Of a DNA stretch of 64,000 nt, positions 23,270-32,399 are shown in pieces. This DNA comes from Bathynomus jamesi (Eukaryota; Arthropoda; Malacostraca; Isopoda; Cirolanidae). Each line of letters starts with the position of its first letter. The first letter of the stretch is position 1. The position numbers and the translations under genes are program-made. The notes under the pieces are model-generated. The model was not told the origin of the DNA and did not search any database. It saw nothing but the letters and a program-made list of their open reading frames with translations. The stretch lies in the NCBI GenBank assembly GCA_023014485.1, contig JAJOZX010001571.1, positions 261,001-325,000 on the forward strand. Direction: 5' to 3'.

Positions 23270-23290
23270 AAATCTCTTCTAGTTTAAAAT

Positions 23291-23640
23291 CGACAGGAAA
23301 CAGTCTCGTGTTGTCTGTGTAGATGGTGGGGACGAGGCGGGAAGAGGAGAAGGGAATGCCAATATGGGTGCCCACTTCTCGTCCTTTTAAATAACGTCCC
23401 AGATTCTACCATTTCGATGCACAGACATCTTTTCACATTAAGTATCACGAAAATATTACTCACTATGACACATTAAGAATATACACGGAGTCACTGTAAG
23501 TTTATGAACATAATGATATGTAAATTTTCCGCGGTAACAGTCAAAAACCTTTACAATTTAACGGAAAATTCGCAGCCTAACCGAAAAGCATCCACTCCTC
23601 GTAGGGCCATAAAAATTTATATATATATATATTATATATA
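23291..23640. other. Unassigned sequence
   Basis: No gene or recognised repeat beyond a short (TA)n tract at about 23616-23645. It is moderately GC-rich near 23320-23390 and could be Polinton copy 1 terminal sequence. I have no direct support for that. Confidence 0.3.
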
Positions 23641-23644
23641 TATA

Positions 23645-23806
23645 TGATGCAAATCCACAAGGAAAAAGAAAAGTGATTCCAAGGCCTTTTGTGAATTCAG
23701 AATTACACTTCATCAGTGAATGACGTCCCTGACGAGGTGTACTTCTGAATACACGAAAGACCTTGCAATCATTTTTCTTTTTCTTTGTGGGTTTGCATCA
23801 TTCATT
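23645..23806 (+). ncRNA. Palindrome with hammerhead-ribozyme-like cores (1)
   Basis: An inverted repeat of about 160 bp between (TA)n tracts. On the + strand it contains CTGACGA (23729-23735), one G, the hairpin GTGTA-8 nt-TACAC (23737-23754) and GAAA (23755-23758). These are the conserved hammerhead core CUGANGA, stem II and GAAA. The segment after GAAA pairs with the outer arm. The - strand arm has the matching order CTGATGA (23716-23710), GTGTA hairpin, then AAAA in place of GAAA, so that copy looks inactive. Hammerheads of this type are known from the termini of Penelope-like elements. Self-cleavage here is inference: the cleavage triplet and helix I are not clearly placed. Confidence 0.5.
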
Positions 23807-23839
23807 CATTTCACATGTTTAATTGTAAAATTCATCCCA

Positions 23840-23841
23840 TA

Positions 23842-23921
<80 letters not shown>

Positions 23922-23925
23922 TATA
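23840..23925. repeat. (TA)n microsatellite
   Basis: Long TA run with a CACA interruption at about 23885, adjoining the mariner-derived foldback. Confidence 0.95.
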
Positions 23926-23927
23926 TA

Positions 23928-24526
23928 AAGGGTGATCCAGAGAAATGGGACCCAAAAGAAACCCCTGTAACTCTTAAAGTATAAGTCCTTTTATAAAATC
24001 ATACGCATCATTCGAAAGAGGATAGTTACAAGTTTGTACAGGATTGTATAGGTTTTGACAATACTAGACAAGATAAGATACAAAACAAAATAAAAGTGTT
24101 AGTTAAAACTAACCCTTCAAGATGATTGCATGGACTGTGGAACAGCTGCGTTTCATAACTGAGCAATATTATGAGCATGGAAGAAGTGTAGTTTCAGCTC
24201 AAAGATCTTTCAAGACAAATTTTCAGATGTCAAAATCACCTTCTAAGAGCTGAAACTACACTTCTTCCATGCTCATAATATTGCTCAGTTATGAAACGCA
24301 GCTGTTCCACAGTCCATGCAGTCATCTTGAAGGTTGAAGGGTTAGTTTTAACTAACACTTTTATTTTGTTTTGTATCTTATCTTGTCTTGTATTGTCAAA
24401 ACCTATACAATCCTACACAAACTTGTAACTATCCTCTTTCGAATGATGCGTATGATTTTATAAACGGACTTATACTTTAAGAGTTACAGGGGTTTCTTTT
24501 GGGTCCCATTTCTCTGGATCACCCTT
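23928..24526. mobile_element. Foldback MITE made from an inverted mariner 5' end
   Basis: A 599-bp near-perfect inverted repeat with ends AAGGGTGATCCAGAGAAATG and its inverse, flanked by TA on both sides. Arms of about 270 bp are separated by a centre of about 50 bp. Each arm carries the same start of a transposase-like frame. The left arm has ATG at 24122 reading MIAWTVEQLRFITEQYYEHG, then SVVSAQRSFKTNF, a helix-turn-helix of the sort found at mariner-type transposase N termini. The right arm has it on the - strand. So two 5' ends joined head to head with loss of the rest. The TA duplication suggests mobilisation by a mariner transposase. Confidence 0.8.
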
Positions 24527-24534
24527 TATATATA

Positions 24535-26151
24535 TCGGGTGGCCACAAAAAAACTTTACTTAATTGAAAGTTTAATAACTGCAACAATTCAAAACGTATG
24601 CGATTGAGCTTTAGCACACATCAACAGATGGTTATAATCTATAATTGCTGGAATTTTCAAATATGTAGGTTCTATAGTTTTGTTACAGTGAACAATTTAA
24701 AAGCATATGTCTAAAAATAGCATGCCGAAGAAAATGAATTTGAACTTAACAAAATTTACTTAAACAAATGGTCAATATGACCACCTCCCTGTTGGTAAAC
24801 TGCCCTCAATCGCTTCTTCCACGAGGAGATGCACTTTCGAACCTCATCTAAGGTGATATCCTCCCATGCTCTACTGATTTTCTCCTTAAGTTCATCTTCG
24901 GTGAATTTGTCTTTCTTGCTGCCGTAAACCTTCACCATGAGGGAATCCCACACTGAATAGTCCATCGGATTACAGTCGGGAGACTGAGGCGACCATTCAT
25001 CCTTTTTGATGAAATTAGGGGTCTCTTGCTCTAGATGATTTTGGGTCGCTCGGCTTGTATGGGCGGGTGCCCCATCTTGCTGGAAAATGTAGGCCTCATC
25101 AGGATACAGCTGACGACAATCAGGAAGTAACCCATTATCTAACAGGTTGATGTAGCGCTCAGAGTTAACTTTAGTTTCGTTTGTGGCAATAAAATGAATT
25201 CGTGTTTTCCCCTTCCATGAAATTCCCGCCGATACCATTACTTTTCTGCTGAATCGTGAGGTTGCATGATAAAGCCTGGAGGGAGGAATGTCCTTTTTCC
25301 TTGAACCATAAACCCTGTCATTTTGCCTGTTTTTGGCCACCTCCAACGTGAAATCCTTTTCGTCTGTAAACACAACTTTTTGTACGTCTTCAGCTGAGTA
25401 GCGTTCATGTAGGGATTTACAGCGGGTCTTTCTACGCTGTCTTACATTCTGATCACGCCGAGAAACTCGAATTCTCTTGTAGGCCTTCAATTTCAAACGT
25501 TTTACAATCCCTTGTACAGAGGAGCGAGAAATCCCAAGGTCGTACGCAATCTGTCTCTGGGAGCGATGAGTTCCTGATGTATTCTCCTGGGATTGAATCA
25601 GTTCCTCCACGGCAGCCTTATTTTCTTCTGTTGAAACACTTTTGGGCCTGCCGCTGCCGGGTTTTCTAGCTGTTGATCCAGTATCCTTTATCTTTCTTAT
25701 TAAGTTATAAACACTTTGACGAGTCCAGTTCTTTGCGGGGAATTCTCGGACAATCCTATTTCCATTCCAACCTTTTTCCTTGACACATGCTTCTATGATG
25801 GCTTTATCACTTTTACTTAACGTCATGCTGGCGGGGTTTTAGCGGAAAAATAAAAGAAAGCAAATTCACATTAGGTTTAGCCTACGCCAGCGCGCGTGTC
25901 ATACTACGCTACATTAGGTTTAGCCTACGCTAGCGCACGTACGTGTCAGATGCACACCAGGCATGCTATTTTTAGACATATGCTTTTAAATTGTTCACGG
26001 TAACAAAACTATAGAACCTACATATTTGAAAATTCCTGCAATTATAGATTATATGCATCTGGTAATGTGTGTAAAATCTCAATCGCATAAGTTTTGAATT
26101 GTTGCAGTTATTAAACTTTCAATTAAGTAAAGTTTTTTTGTGGCCACCCGA
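24535..26151 (-). mobile_element. Tc1/mariner element with long TIRs, apparently intact
   Basis: A 1617-bp element flanked by TA. Terminal inverted repeats of about 190 bp begin TCGGGTGGCCACAAAAAAAC at both ends (24535-24724 and about 25965-26151). The arms are very similar, with few differences such as CAGTGAAC against the inverted CACGGTAAC. It holds one uninterrupted transposase gene. Between the gene start and the right TIR is a short repeat (CATTAGGTTTAGCCTACGC, twice). Confidence 0.9.
24756..25826 (-). CDS. Mariner-type transposase (DD37D), intact
   Basis: Continuous 356-residue frame from ATG at 25826 to a stop at 24756, the size expected for a Tc1/mariner transposase. Residues 1-50 hold a first helix-turn-helix (AIIEACVKEKGWNGNRIVRE, then WTRQSVYNLIRKI), followed by a GRPKS AT-hook-like motif near 60 and a second helix-turn-helix near 85-110 (SQRQIAYDLGISRSSVQGI). 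The catalytic triad is VVFTDEKDF, IFQQDGAPAHTS and SPDCNPMDYSVWD, with 37 residues between the second and third Asp (DD37D). It catalyses cut-and-paste transposition at TA. No lesion is visible, in contrast to nearly every other gene here, so this copy is young and may be active. Confidence 0.92.
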   Translation of the reverse strand: MTLSKSDKAIIEACVKEKGWNGNRIVREFPAKNWTRQSVYNLIRKIKDTGSTARKPGSGRPKSVSTEENKAAVEELIQSQENTSGTHRSQRQIAYDLGISRSSVQGIVKRLKLKAYKRIRVSRRDQNVRQRRKTRCKSLHERYSAEDVQKVVFTDEKDFTLEVAKNRQNDRVYGSRKKDIPPSRLYHATSRFSRKVMVSAGISWKGKTRIHFIATNETKVNSERYINLLDNGLLPDCRQLYPDEAYIFQQDGAPAHTSRATQNHLEQETPNFIKKDEWSPQSPDCNPMDYSVWDSLMVKVYGSKKDKFTEDELKEKISRAWEDITLDEVRKCISSWKKRLRAVYQQGGGHIDHLFK

Positions 26152-26160
26152 TATATATAT

Positions 26161-29065
26161 TAGGGTGGCTGTATAAACATAATCTTCAAAAAGTTAAGTA
26201 CGGAACCTATAATATTGTTCTTATTCTCTAAAAAACTCAGAATACCAATTTATATACAAATTGGAAATGTTTTAGAGGTGCTGCAAGAGTCCAGAAGATT
26301 TTAGCTTTGTCTTTTTTGAGTTCAGCTCCAGGTCCCCCTCACCCATAAGGGTGAGTATTATCCGCTCAATGGAGGGGATTTCGTTGGTGCTAACAACTCA
26401 CTGTCGTCTGGTTGAACTTTGGAGACATTCAACTAATGTTTTCTTTCTTGCGTCTGGGAATGTTTTACGATGTTCCTCAACGACTTGAAGCAAAAACTGT
26501 GTCTGTTCCTCATTTCTCGTTACAGAGGCGTTAAAGTCCTTTATCACTGCTACTCCCCTTTCTTCTATATCATTGACAACCTTCATGCTTTTAAGAATCT
26601 TGGAAGCGTTTTGATAATCTGGAATCTGTTCCCATTGAGCTAGATCTACAGAAGCTAGAAAGGCATCTTCCAACCCTAAAATTGAGAACAGTTGTCGAGA
26701 GTTTGTTGTGACAAATGATGGCAGATCTTTTCCTTCACAATCGTTGGATAAGTTCTATTTGGAGGACATTTATCTCCTTCATTTTTTAGAGCTGCGACCA
26801 TCAATCTCTTCATTTCTAAAGGTACACGATCATCAAAGAAAGAGAGACCAATCAGACATTCACTTAAATACCATAAATGATTACCGAATGCCTTGCCTGC
26901 AGATTTGGAGACGACAGTGTCTGGGTGAGTTTTTAATTGCTGAAGGAGCTCAAGGTCATTTGCAAGAGCTAAAGTTGCTTGGGGGCATTAGAATCATGCT
27001 TTTACATAAATCTTTGAGGTGAATAAATTGAATCTTCTTAAAGATGATATTTCTCTTGATGTTAGACGAACCTGTGAACGAAGGAGATAAATCTTTATAG
27101 AATAAATTACGTTTGCTAGCCAACGAGCACGATGTAGAGCACCTGGTTGCATCAGTCTTCGTCCTCGTGGGGGTACTTCTCCAAGAAACAACAATGTTAT
27201 TATTAAGGTTTCTCGGTAATCGTCTATTGGTTGACGTTCTTCTCGGTTAGTTTTACAGAATTCAATTATTTCCTTCCATTCAGGCATGTCTAAGGTCACT
27301 TCTTTATCACCAATCACTGGTTCAAGCTTACTCTTATCAATGGTACTCCATTCTAGCTGTAATCGCTTAAATAAAGCAATATTAGGTCCTGATGAAGGAC
27401 CAAAAAGGACACCAAATACATTTCCAACTATAATCTCATGGCTATGATGACGACAGGCTAGGTGCAGAAGATTTTTGTCCAACATTTGTTCAAGCAGGAT
27501 GCAGGCACCTCCTCTCTTTCCTGTATTACTTGCCGTGGTATCAAACGACATAGCTTTGATCTGGTTTGTTAAATTCCATTCTTTTACAGTTTCAACAACA
27601 GCCTTTGCAATTGCTTTTGCACTTTCAGAGGTAGGTTTAGCGACTGCAAGAAGTTTGCTGATATCTTTACTAGTCACTACCACAAGCAAACGACCGACAA
27701 ACTTTTTCCTGTGATACCAGGTAGCATTTTCCCATCCCAGTGAACTTCTACTGGGGTTTCTGGAGCAAAGTGTTCAATGATATTAGCTGAAGTTTCTTTT
27801 CTAATTTTCATCCTTTTAGTGCGAATAGAATCTTTATTGATCGATAGTGACTCTACATCATATCCTAAGCTTTTCGCCGTAGCAGCTACGATATGAGCAA
27901 CGGTCTAGAGCTCGCGCTAATTCGGGAGTCATTATGTTTTGAGGTCTTACTTTTTTCAATTGTGGTTGGGTGTCACCCTGAGAAAAACTTTTTTAATTTT
28001 TGAGATAGATATACTATTTTCCGAATGGATCAACTCTTTATCACTACTGGTACTTGAATCTATTGTTGCAACTTTGCTTAGTTGTTGTATTTCTTTTAAA
28101 TGTTTTCTCTTGCGGCTAATAAAATCTTGCTCTCTAATTATCTTATTTCTTTCTTTGATTGCTGTCACTTTATTAATGCCAGCAATGTGATCTTTCTTTC
28201 CACTGCGCTGAGCAATAAGAAATTTCTTATCTTCTTATATTTTCATTATAGACAGATCATTCTCGTGTGCCATGTCATGTATTTCATTGAGTCGTGATGT
28301 GAAGTGTTTCATTGGAAATTTGCTCTTGAGATCGACGGGATTTTTTTTTTTGTAATGCTTTCCATTCAGAATGTAGTTTGAACAACCTCTTAATAAGATC
28401 ATGTTCATGCGCATCCATAACATTGATCCAAGTGTTCTTAGCACTATCTTTCAAAGGGCGCTTCATCTCTGAATGATGGTAAAAAAAAATATACCAAAGC
28501 TTGCTGCTGAGAAGAGAGTTTATCGCCCAATATTTTTGGTAAAGTTGGACCAACAAGTCATATATCTGTTTCAGAACGAGTACTGTAACTAGTACTAGCC
28601 ATAATTGCCAAAAAATTGAAAATTTTAAGGCGGGAAACTCCTAACCGTGAAAAAAATGGAGCACGAATTACTACCACATATGCACTTCCTCAGCATGTAG
28701 TTAACTGAGGATTTGAGTTGCAGCTTGCTCCTTGCCATTTTTCCAGATGCCAAAAGTCACAAGAAGTAGTTACATATATTGATATTTTATCACAAATACA
28801 ACTATATATCTGAAAACATGAATATTTCTTATAAACATTTCAATAATAATTTCTGCAAATTTTGCAAAATAAATGGGGTATTTTACTATTGATTAAAAGT
28901 ACATTACTCCAAATTTTTATACTGCCTTGCTCCACCCCTAAATAAGATTTGATTGCTTTAAAAAATGGCATGCTAAGTTTTCTCATGATAAAGAACAAAA
29001 TTCGACCATCCGAACTCTAAAGTCAAAAAAATAATTTTTGTCCCTATATGTTGATAGCCACCCTA
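26161..29065 (-). mobile_element. hAT-like DNA transposon 4, divergent CRHHSHE member
   Basis: A 2905-bp element starting TAGGGTGGCT and ending AGCCACCCTA. Flanks are ATATATAT (left) and ATATACTG (right), an imperfect 8-bp match in a TA-rich target next to the mariner. The ends resemble those of hAT-like copies 1-3 (TAGG...), but the encoded protein is clearly diverged. Confidence 0.72.
26398..28605 (-). pseudogene. hAT-like transposase, copy 4 (divergent, broken)
   Basis: Pieces on the - strand: 28556-28284 and 28444-28235 (N-terminal), 28168-27956 (basic/Ser-rich linker ending FLRVTPNHN), 27689-26994 (catalytic part) and 26673-26398 (C-terminal part). The catalytic part reads MSFDTTASNTGKRGG, LHLACRHHSHEIIVGNVF, ALHRARWLANVIYSIKIYLL. 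These align in order with GCDSTNTNTG, CxLHTNELPLRHLF and SRWLTxANRxCRIY of the other copies. The segment HENDLSIMKI with FLIAQRSGKK parallels the Cys-rich/RDQR block. So it is a second, older lineage of the same group. Several frameshifts (27700, 27950, 28230). Confidence 0.65.
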
Positions 29066-29690
29066 ATATACTGTATATACACTGAAAAGAAAGAACAGCG
29101 TATATTTTTGTCACTCTTCTGCAGCCATCACTGTCGTGAGCACACAACAGTTCTTGAAGTTCTATTGCGCCAATGTGTAGAGGTTAGGTTAGGTTAAGTT
29201 AGGTAACTATACTTTATGTTGATAGTAGCATTGGGTCAGCGTACTGCATTACATCAGATGGTCTCTAAACCTTGTTTTACTTTTGTATCTTTTCAAAGGG
29301 TGGTTTCTAAAGTTCATAGTATGACGTCACATTTATATAATTTTTATCTTTATTTTTTTCTGGTTAGGTTAAGAGTTAGGTTGGATTAGATAACTATACT
29401 CTATACTCAAATGGCACTCCCTTCCTCCTCGACACTCCCCCCCCCCATTAGCCCTTTCAGGCCTATTGGGAGTAATATATCCCAGCAAAATTGCCTTAGA
29501 GTTTCCCTTTTGTTCATATAAAAAAGTCGTCGCGAAACTGTTAGCACTCACCCCTTGATACTCCCCCTTTTGACACTCTCTCATCCCCCATTGTGCAACT
29601 CCCTTACGCCACTTTCCACTCCCCCATATTTCCCCTACCACCCATTATCCCTCCATCTCCCTCAGCATAAATGCACCCATACGACTAGCC
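29066..29690. other. Unassigned, with GGTTAGG repeats and C-rich tracts
   Basis: Contains GAGGTTAGGTTAGGTTAAG at about 29180, a second GGTTAGGTTAAG block at about 29363, both followed by GGATTAGATAACTATACT or GTTAGGTAACTATACT, then a C-rich stretch (29420-29680). No gene is supported; the 90-codon - strand frame here is low-complexity. Confidence 0.5.
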
Positions 29691-30575
29691 CCGCTCCTCT
29701 CCATTATCATGCTGACAGACATAAACAATGAAGTAGCCGACAACAGTTAGTAACATCCATTGCTAATGATACAAAAATCAGTGGAAAATTGACAATGCAG
29801 AAGAGGTTGAAACGCTACAGAGTGACACAAACAGAATATGCTAATGGTCAGAAGACAACGACATAAAATTTAACACCGAGAAATTTCAGCTTTTGAGATA
29901 TGAAAGGAATGATGACCTAAAACAGACAGCATACTATGCCCCAGATAGACAGGAAATTCAGAGAAGCACGAAAGCAAAAGATTTAGGAGTAATAATGAAC
30001 GATGATGCAAAATTTGAAGCATAGAATCAGATAGCGATAAACAAAGCAAAAAGCTTTACGGGACAGCTACTGAGAACCTTTAAAAGAAGGGAAGAGAATG
30101 TAATGATTCCCCTGCTGAAAACCCTGATTTATCAAAACTTGAATACTGCTCAGTCTTGACGTCCCCATACGAAAAAGAAATTAAAAAACTAGAAGAAATC
30201 AAAAGAAATTTCACAGCGAAGATTGATGGCTGCAAATAACTCAACTACTGGGAAAGACTACATAAATTAAATATACAGTATATTCGCTGGAAAGGAGAAG
30301 AGCCACACACCATAACTCACATATAGAAAATGATTGAAAATCTGGTACCAAACCTCAAACTGAGCCCAGTAACCATCCAAATAACAATGGAAAATAGGAA
30401 AGGTAGAATGTGTCGTGTTCCCAAGCTAAAGTCCAACAAGTGACACCCAGAACACTGAAGGAAAATAGCTTTGTTGTCAGGGAGCTAAGAATTTTTAACC
30501 AGTTTCCGAAAACCATCAGGAACATCACAGGTGTCAAATTTGAAATCTTCAAAAGAAGATTAGATGCCTGACTGA
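29690..30575 (+). pseudogene. Decayed non-LTR reverse transcriptase fragment (LINE C)
   Basis: Across several frames the RT C-terminal half can be read: a degenerate FADD box (IANDTKIS), EKFQLLRYGR, KDLGVIMNDDAKF, KAKSFTGQLLRTF, LEYCSV and LNYWERL. The order and spacing match palm-to-thumb of CR1/RTE-like elements. Stops and frameshifts are frequent, so it is old. It has no close similarity to LINE A or B by eye. It is followed directly by a SINE-like segment. Confidence 0.6.
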
Positions 30576-30589
30576 GGAGGGTACCGGAC

Positions 30590-30800
30590 GGTACAGGACG
30601 GTACAGGACAGTACCTGGCTCCCCCATCAGGCCAGACTTATAGGTGGGGCCACCAGCTTGAGTTTCGTGTGAAGAGAGACCGACGCACGGAACTTGAACC
30701 AGGTTTAGATATGAAAAAAAGCCCCCACCAGGGTTCGAAGCCACAACCTCTTAAAGAGAAGGTGAGTGGACTAGCTATTACACTTTGATGGGATAAAAGT
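30590..30800 (-). repeat. tRNA-derived SINE-like element
   Basis: On the - strand an A-box-like AAAGTGTAATAGCTAG is followed about 40 nt later by GTGGCTTCGAACCC, a good B box (GGTTCGAnCC type), then GGGGGCTTTTTTTC. The tail contains the tandem motif TGTCCTGTACCG. This fits a tRNA-type RNA polymerase III promoter at the head of a SINE. The 3' boundary is not certain. Confidence 0.5.
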
Positions 30801-31625
30801 TAATATAACGTCTCATACATTTAAACATCCGAGGATTCACATGATGCTTTCGCGTCCAGAAGCATTTTACGTGTTAATCCTGCCGCACTCGAGCATTTAA
30901 TTCAAACTATCTGGTGTTATGTCAAAGTTACTAACAAAAAATGACTGATTCTTTAGGTGTTGTGCATAACATTAATTATACTGTATCAACTGATGTTAGG
31001 GAACCATAATTTTTTATGTATATACATATTTTAATGCAAATACATTTCATAATAAAGAAAAATGTTATCACATATATTTTATTTACAAAGATATACAAGA
31101 ATAACATTTTTATTGATCTCACTTTCTAGATTTCCCCCAACAATCCCCAATGAAACACGAAAACAATAAAAAGGAATAAAAATAAATATGGATTAAGAAA
31201 AGAAAAAATAAACTTGCATAAAATATTCAACGAATTAAATGGGAAAAGATTCTCGAAACAAATCGCATTAAATTATATTCAATCAATAAATCTCTCTTTT
31301 TCCCTTGTCTCTCTATCTTTCTTACTCATTTTACACAAACAATTTCATTCATAAATGCCGTTAAAAAAATATTTAACTTCTTTTCTACTTTCTGTTTTCG
31401 CCTCTTTCCGGACCAGGAGATTCTCTGCCTGTATTTCAGCCATAAATCTCCGTTATTAAAGAAAATGAAGGATTTGTTGAAACGTCTGTTCTGATTGAAG
31501 ATTTTGCTTGGGAAGAAAATGAGCCAAATTAACGTAGAGTTAGTTTGTTTTATCTAACGTTTCAACATGTATTAATGACTACATATATATACCATTGCAG
31601 TTCCGTGCGATGGTTTCTCTTCACA

Positions 31626-31645
<20 letters not shown>
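30800..31645. other. Unassigned AT-rich stretch
   Basis: No coding sequence, tRNA or clear repeat seen; long A/T-rich runs and a short (TA)n at 31625-31650. Confidence 0.5.
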
Positions 31646-31650
<5 letters not shown>

Positions 31651-31656
<6 letters not shown>

Positions 31657-31903
31657 AAATCACAGAATAACACGTGATCTTATTAATAAGCAAACAACCA
31701 CAGGGAAAAGGAAAAGGAAACACGAAGTCCGAGCGTTTTCGTGATATATTCACATCTTCAAGGAGAAACAAAAAATATTTTTTGTTTCTCCTTGAAGATG
31801 TGAATATATCACGAAAGCGCTCGGACTTCGTGCTTCCTTTTCCTTTTCCCTGTGGTTGTTTGCTTATTAATAAGATCACGTGTTATTCTGTGATTTTAGT
31901 GCA
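31651..31903 (+). ncRNA. Palindrome with hammerhead-ribozyme-like cores (2)
   Basis: A 253-bp almost perfect inverted repeat, arms about 120 bp, with a short AT centre (31770-31780). Right arm, + strand: CTTGAAGA (31791-31798), T, stem GTGA-ATATA-TCAC (31800-31812), then GAAA (31813-31816) and GCGCTCGG. This has the architecture of a hammerhead core, but the first conserved Cys position is disturbed (CUUGAAGA instead of CUGANGA). The left arm has the same on the - strand, with GAAA at 31740-31737. Both ends begin GCACTAAAATCACAG next to (TA)n. It shares layout with 23645-23806: core, 5-bp-class stem II, GAAA, then a purine/pyrimidine-rich outer arm. Probably a Penelope-like terminal derivative. 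Confidence 0.5.
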
Positions 31904-31904
31904 T

Positions 31905-31970
31905 ATATATATATGTGTGTATATATATATATATTATATATATGTATATATATATATATATATATACTGT
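31905..31970. repeat. (TA)n/(TG)n microsatellite
   Basis: TA run with a GTGTGTG interruption directly after the palindrome. Confidence 0.95.
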
Positions 31971-32399
31971 ATAGTGTTCTAAAAGTAAAGTAGTAACCTA
32001 CATACACAGTGAAACAATCTTCCACTTATATAACTCTTCCGGAAATCGCTGATGAATGGATGAATAATGCCCCAACAACAAAACAACGAATTCCAACAAC
32101 AAAATTCCAACAAAATTCCAACAACAAAACAACCAATTCCAATTCTTGGAAGATTCTGAGAGGCTATTGCTTTTTACGACCCAACAATCAGTCAAGGCAC
32201 TTCCACCGGACGTCAGAAATATGATAATTTGAATATAAAATTGGAGACTTTTTGAAACAGAAAAACCACATCGACATTCAAAATTCCAATTAAAAAATTT
32301 TTATTCAGAAAAGAATACAAGTGACAGAGTTGTACAATTTTTAGGTATTTGACATGACATTAATATACACAGAGTACTCTCGTTTGAATAATTATGGCG

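Larger units (their letters stand above)
21956..23290 (-). pseudogene. Inverted LINE A fragment (ORF1 end, endonuclease, linker)
   Basis: Minus-strand copy of LINE A. 22212-21956 encodes the endonuclease-RT linker (NIEREFIPRRPK, RNRAYRLDKRNG, NFNRYIELR). 22620-22435 encodes the endonuclease start (IVAITETWL). 22830-22640 and 23290-23270 encode the end of ORF1. It is interrupted by a foldback at 22222-22434, where about 600 bp of LINE sequence is missing, and by a MITE at 22835-23269. It meets the plus-strand LINE at about 21950 in a shared AAAAAACTTTT stretch. Confidence 0.75.

Noticed and set aside
29180..29220. GGTTAGGTTAGGTTAAGTTAGG as telomeric (TTAGG)n sequence
   Set aside because: Only two to four degenerate units, and similar words occur within foldbacks and Helitron minisatellites throughout the window. 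Interstitial repeat-derived sequence is the simpler reading.
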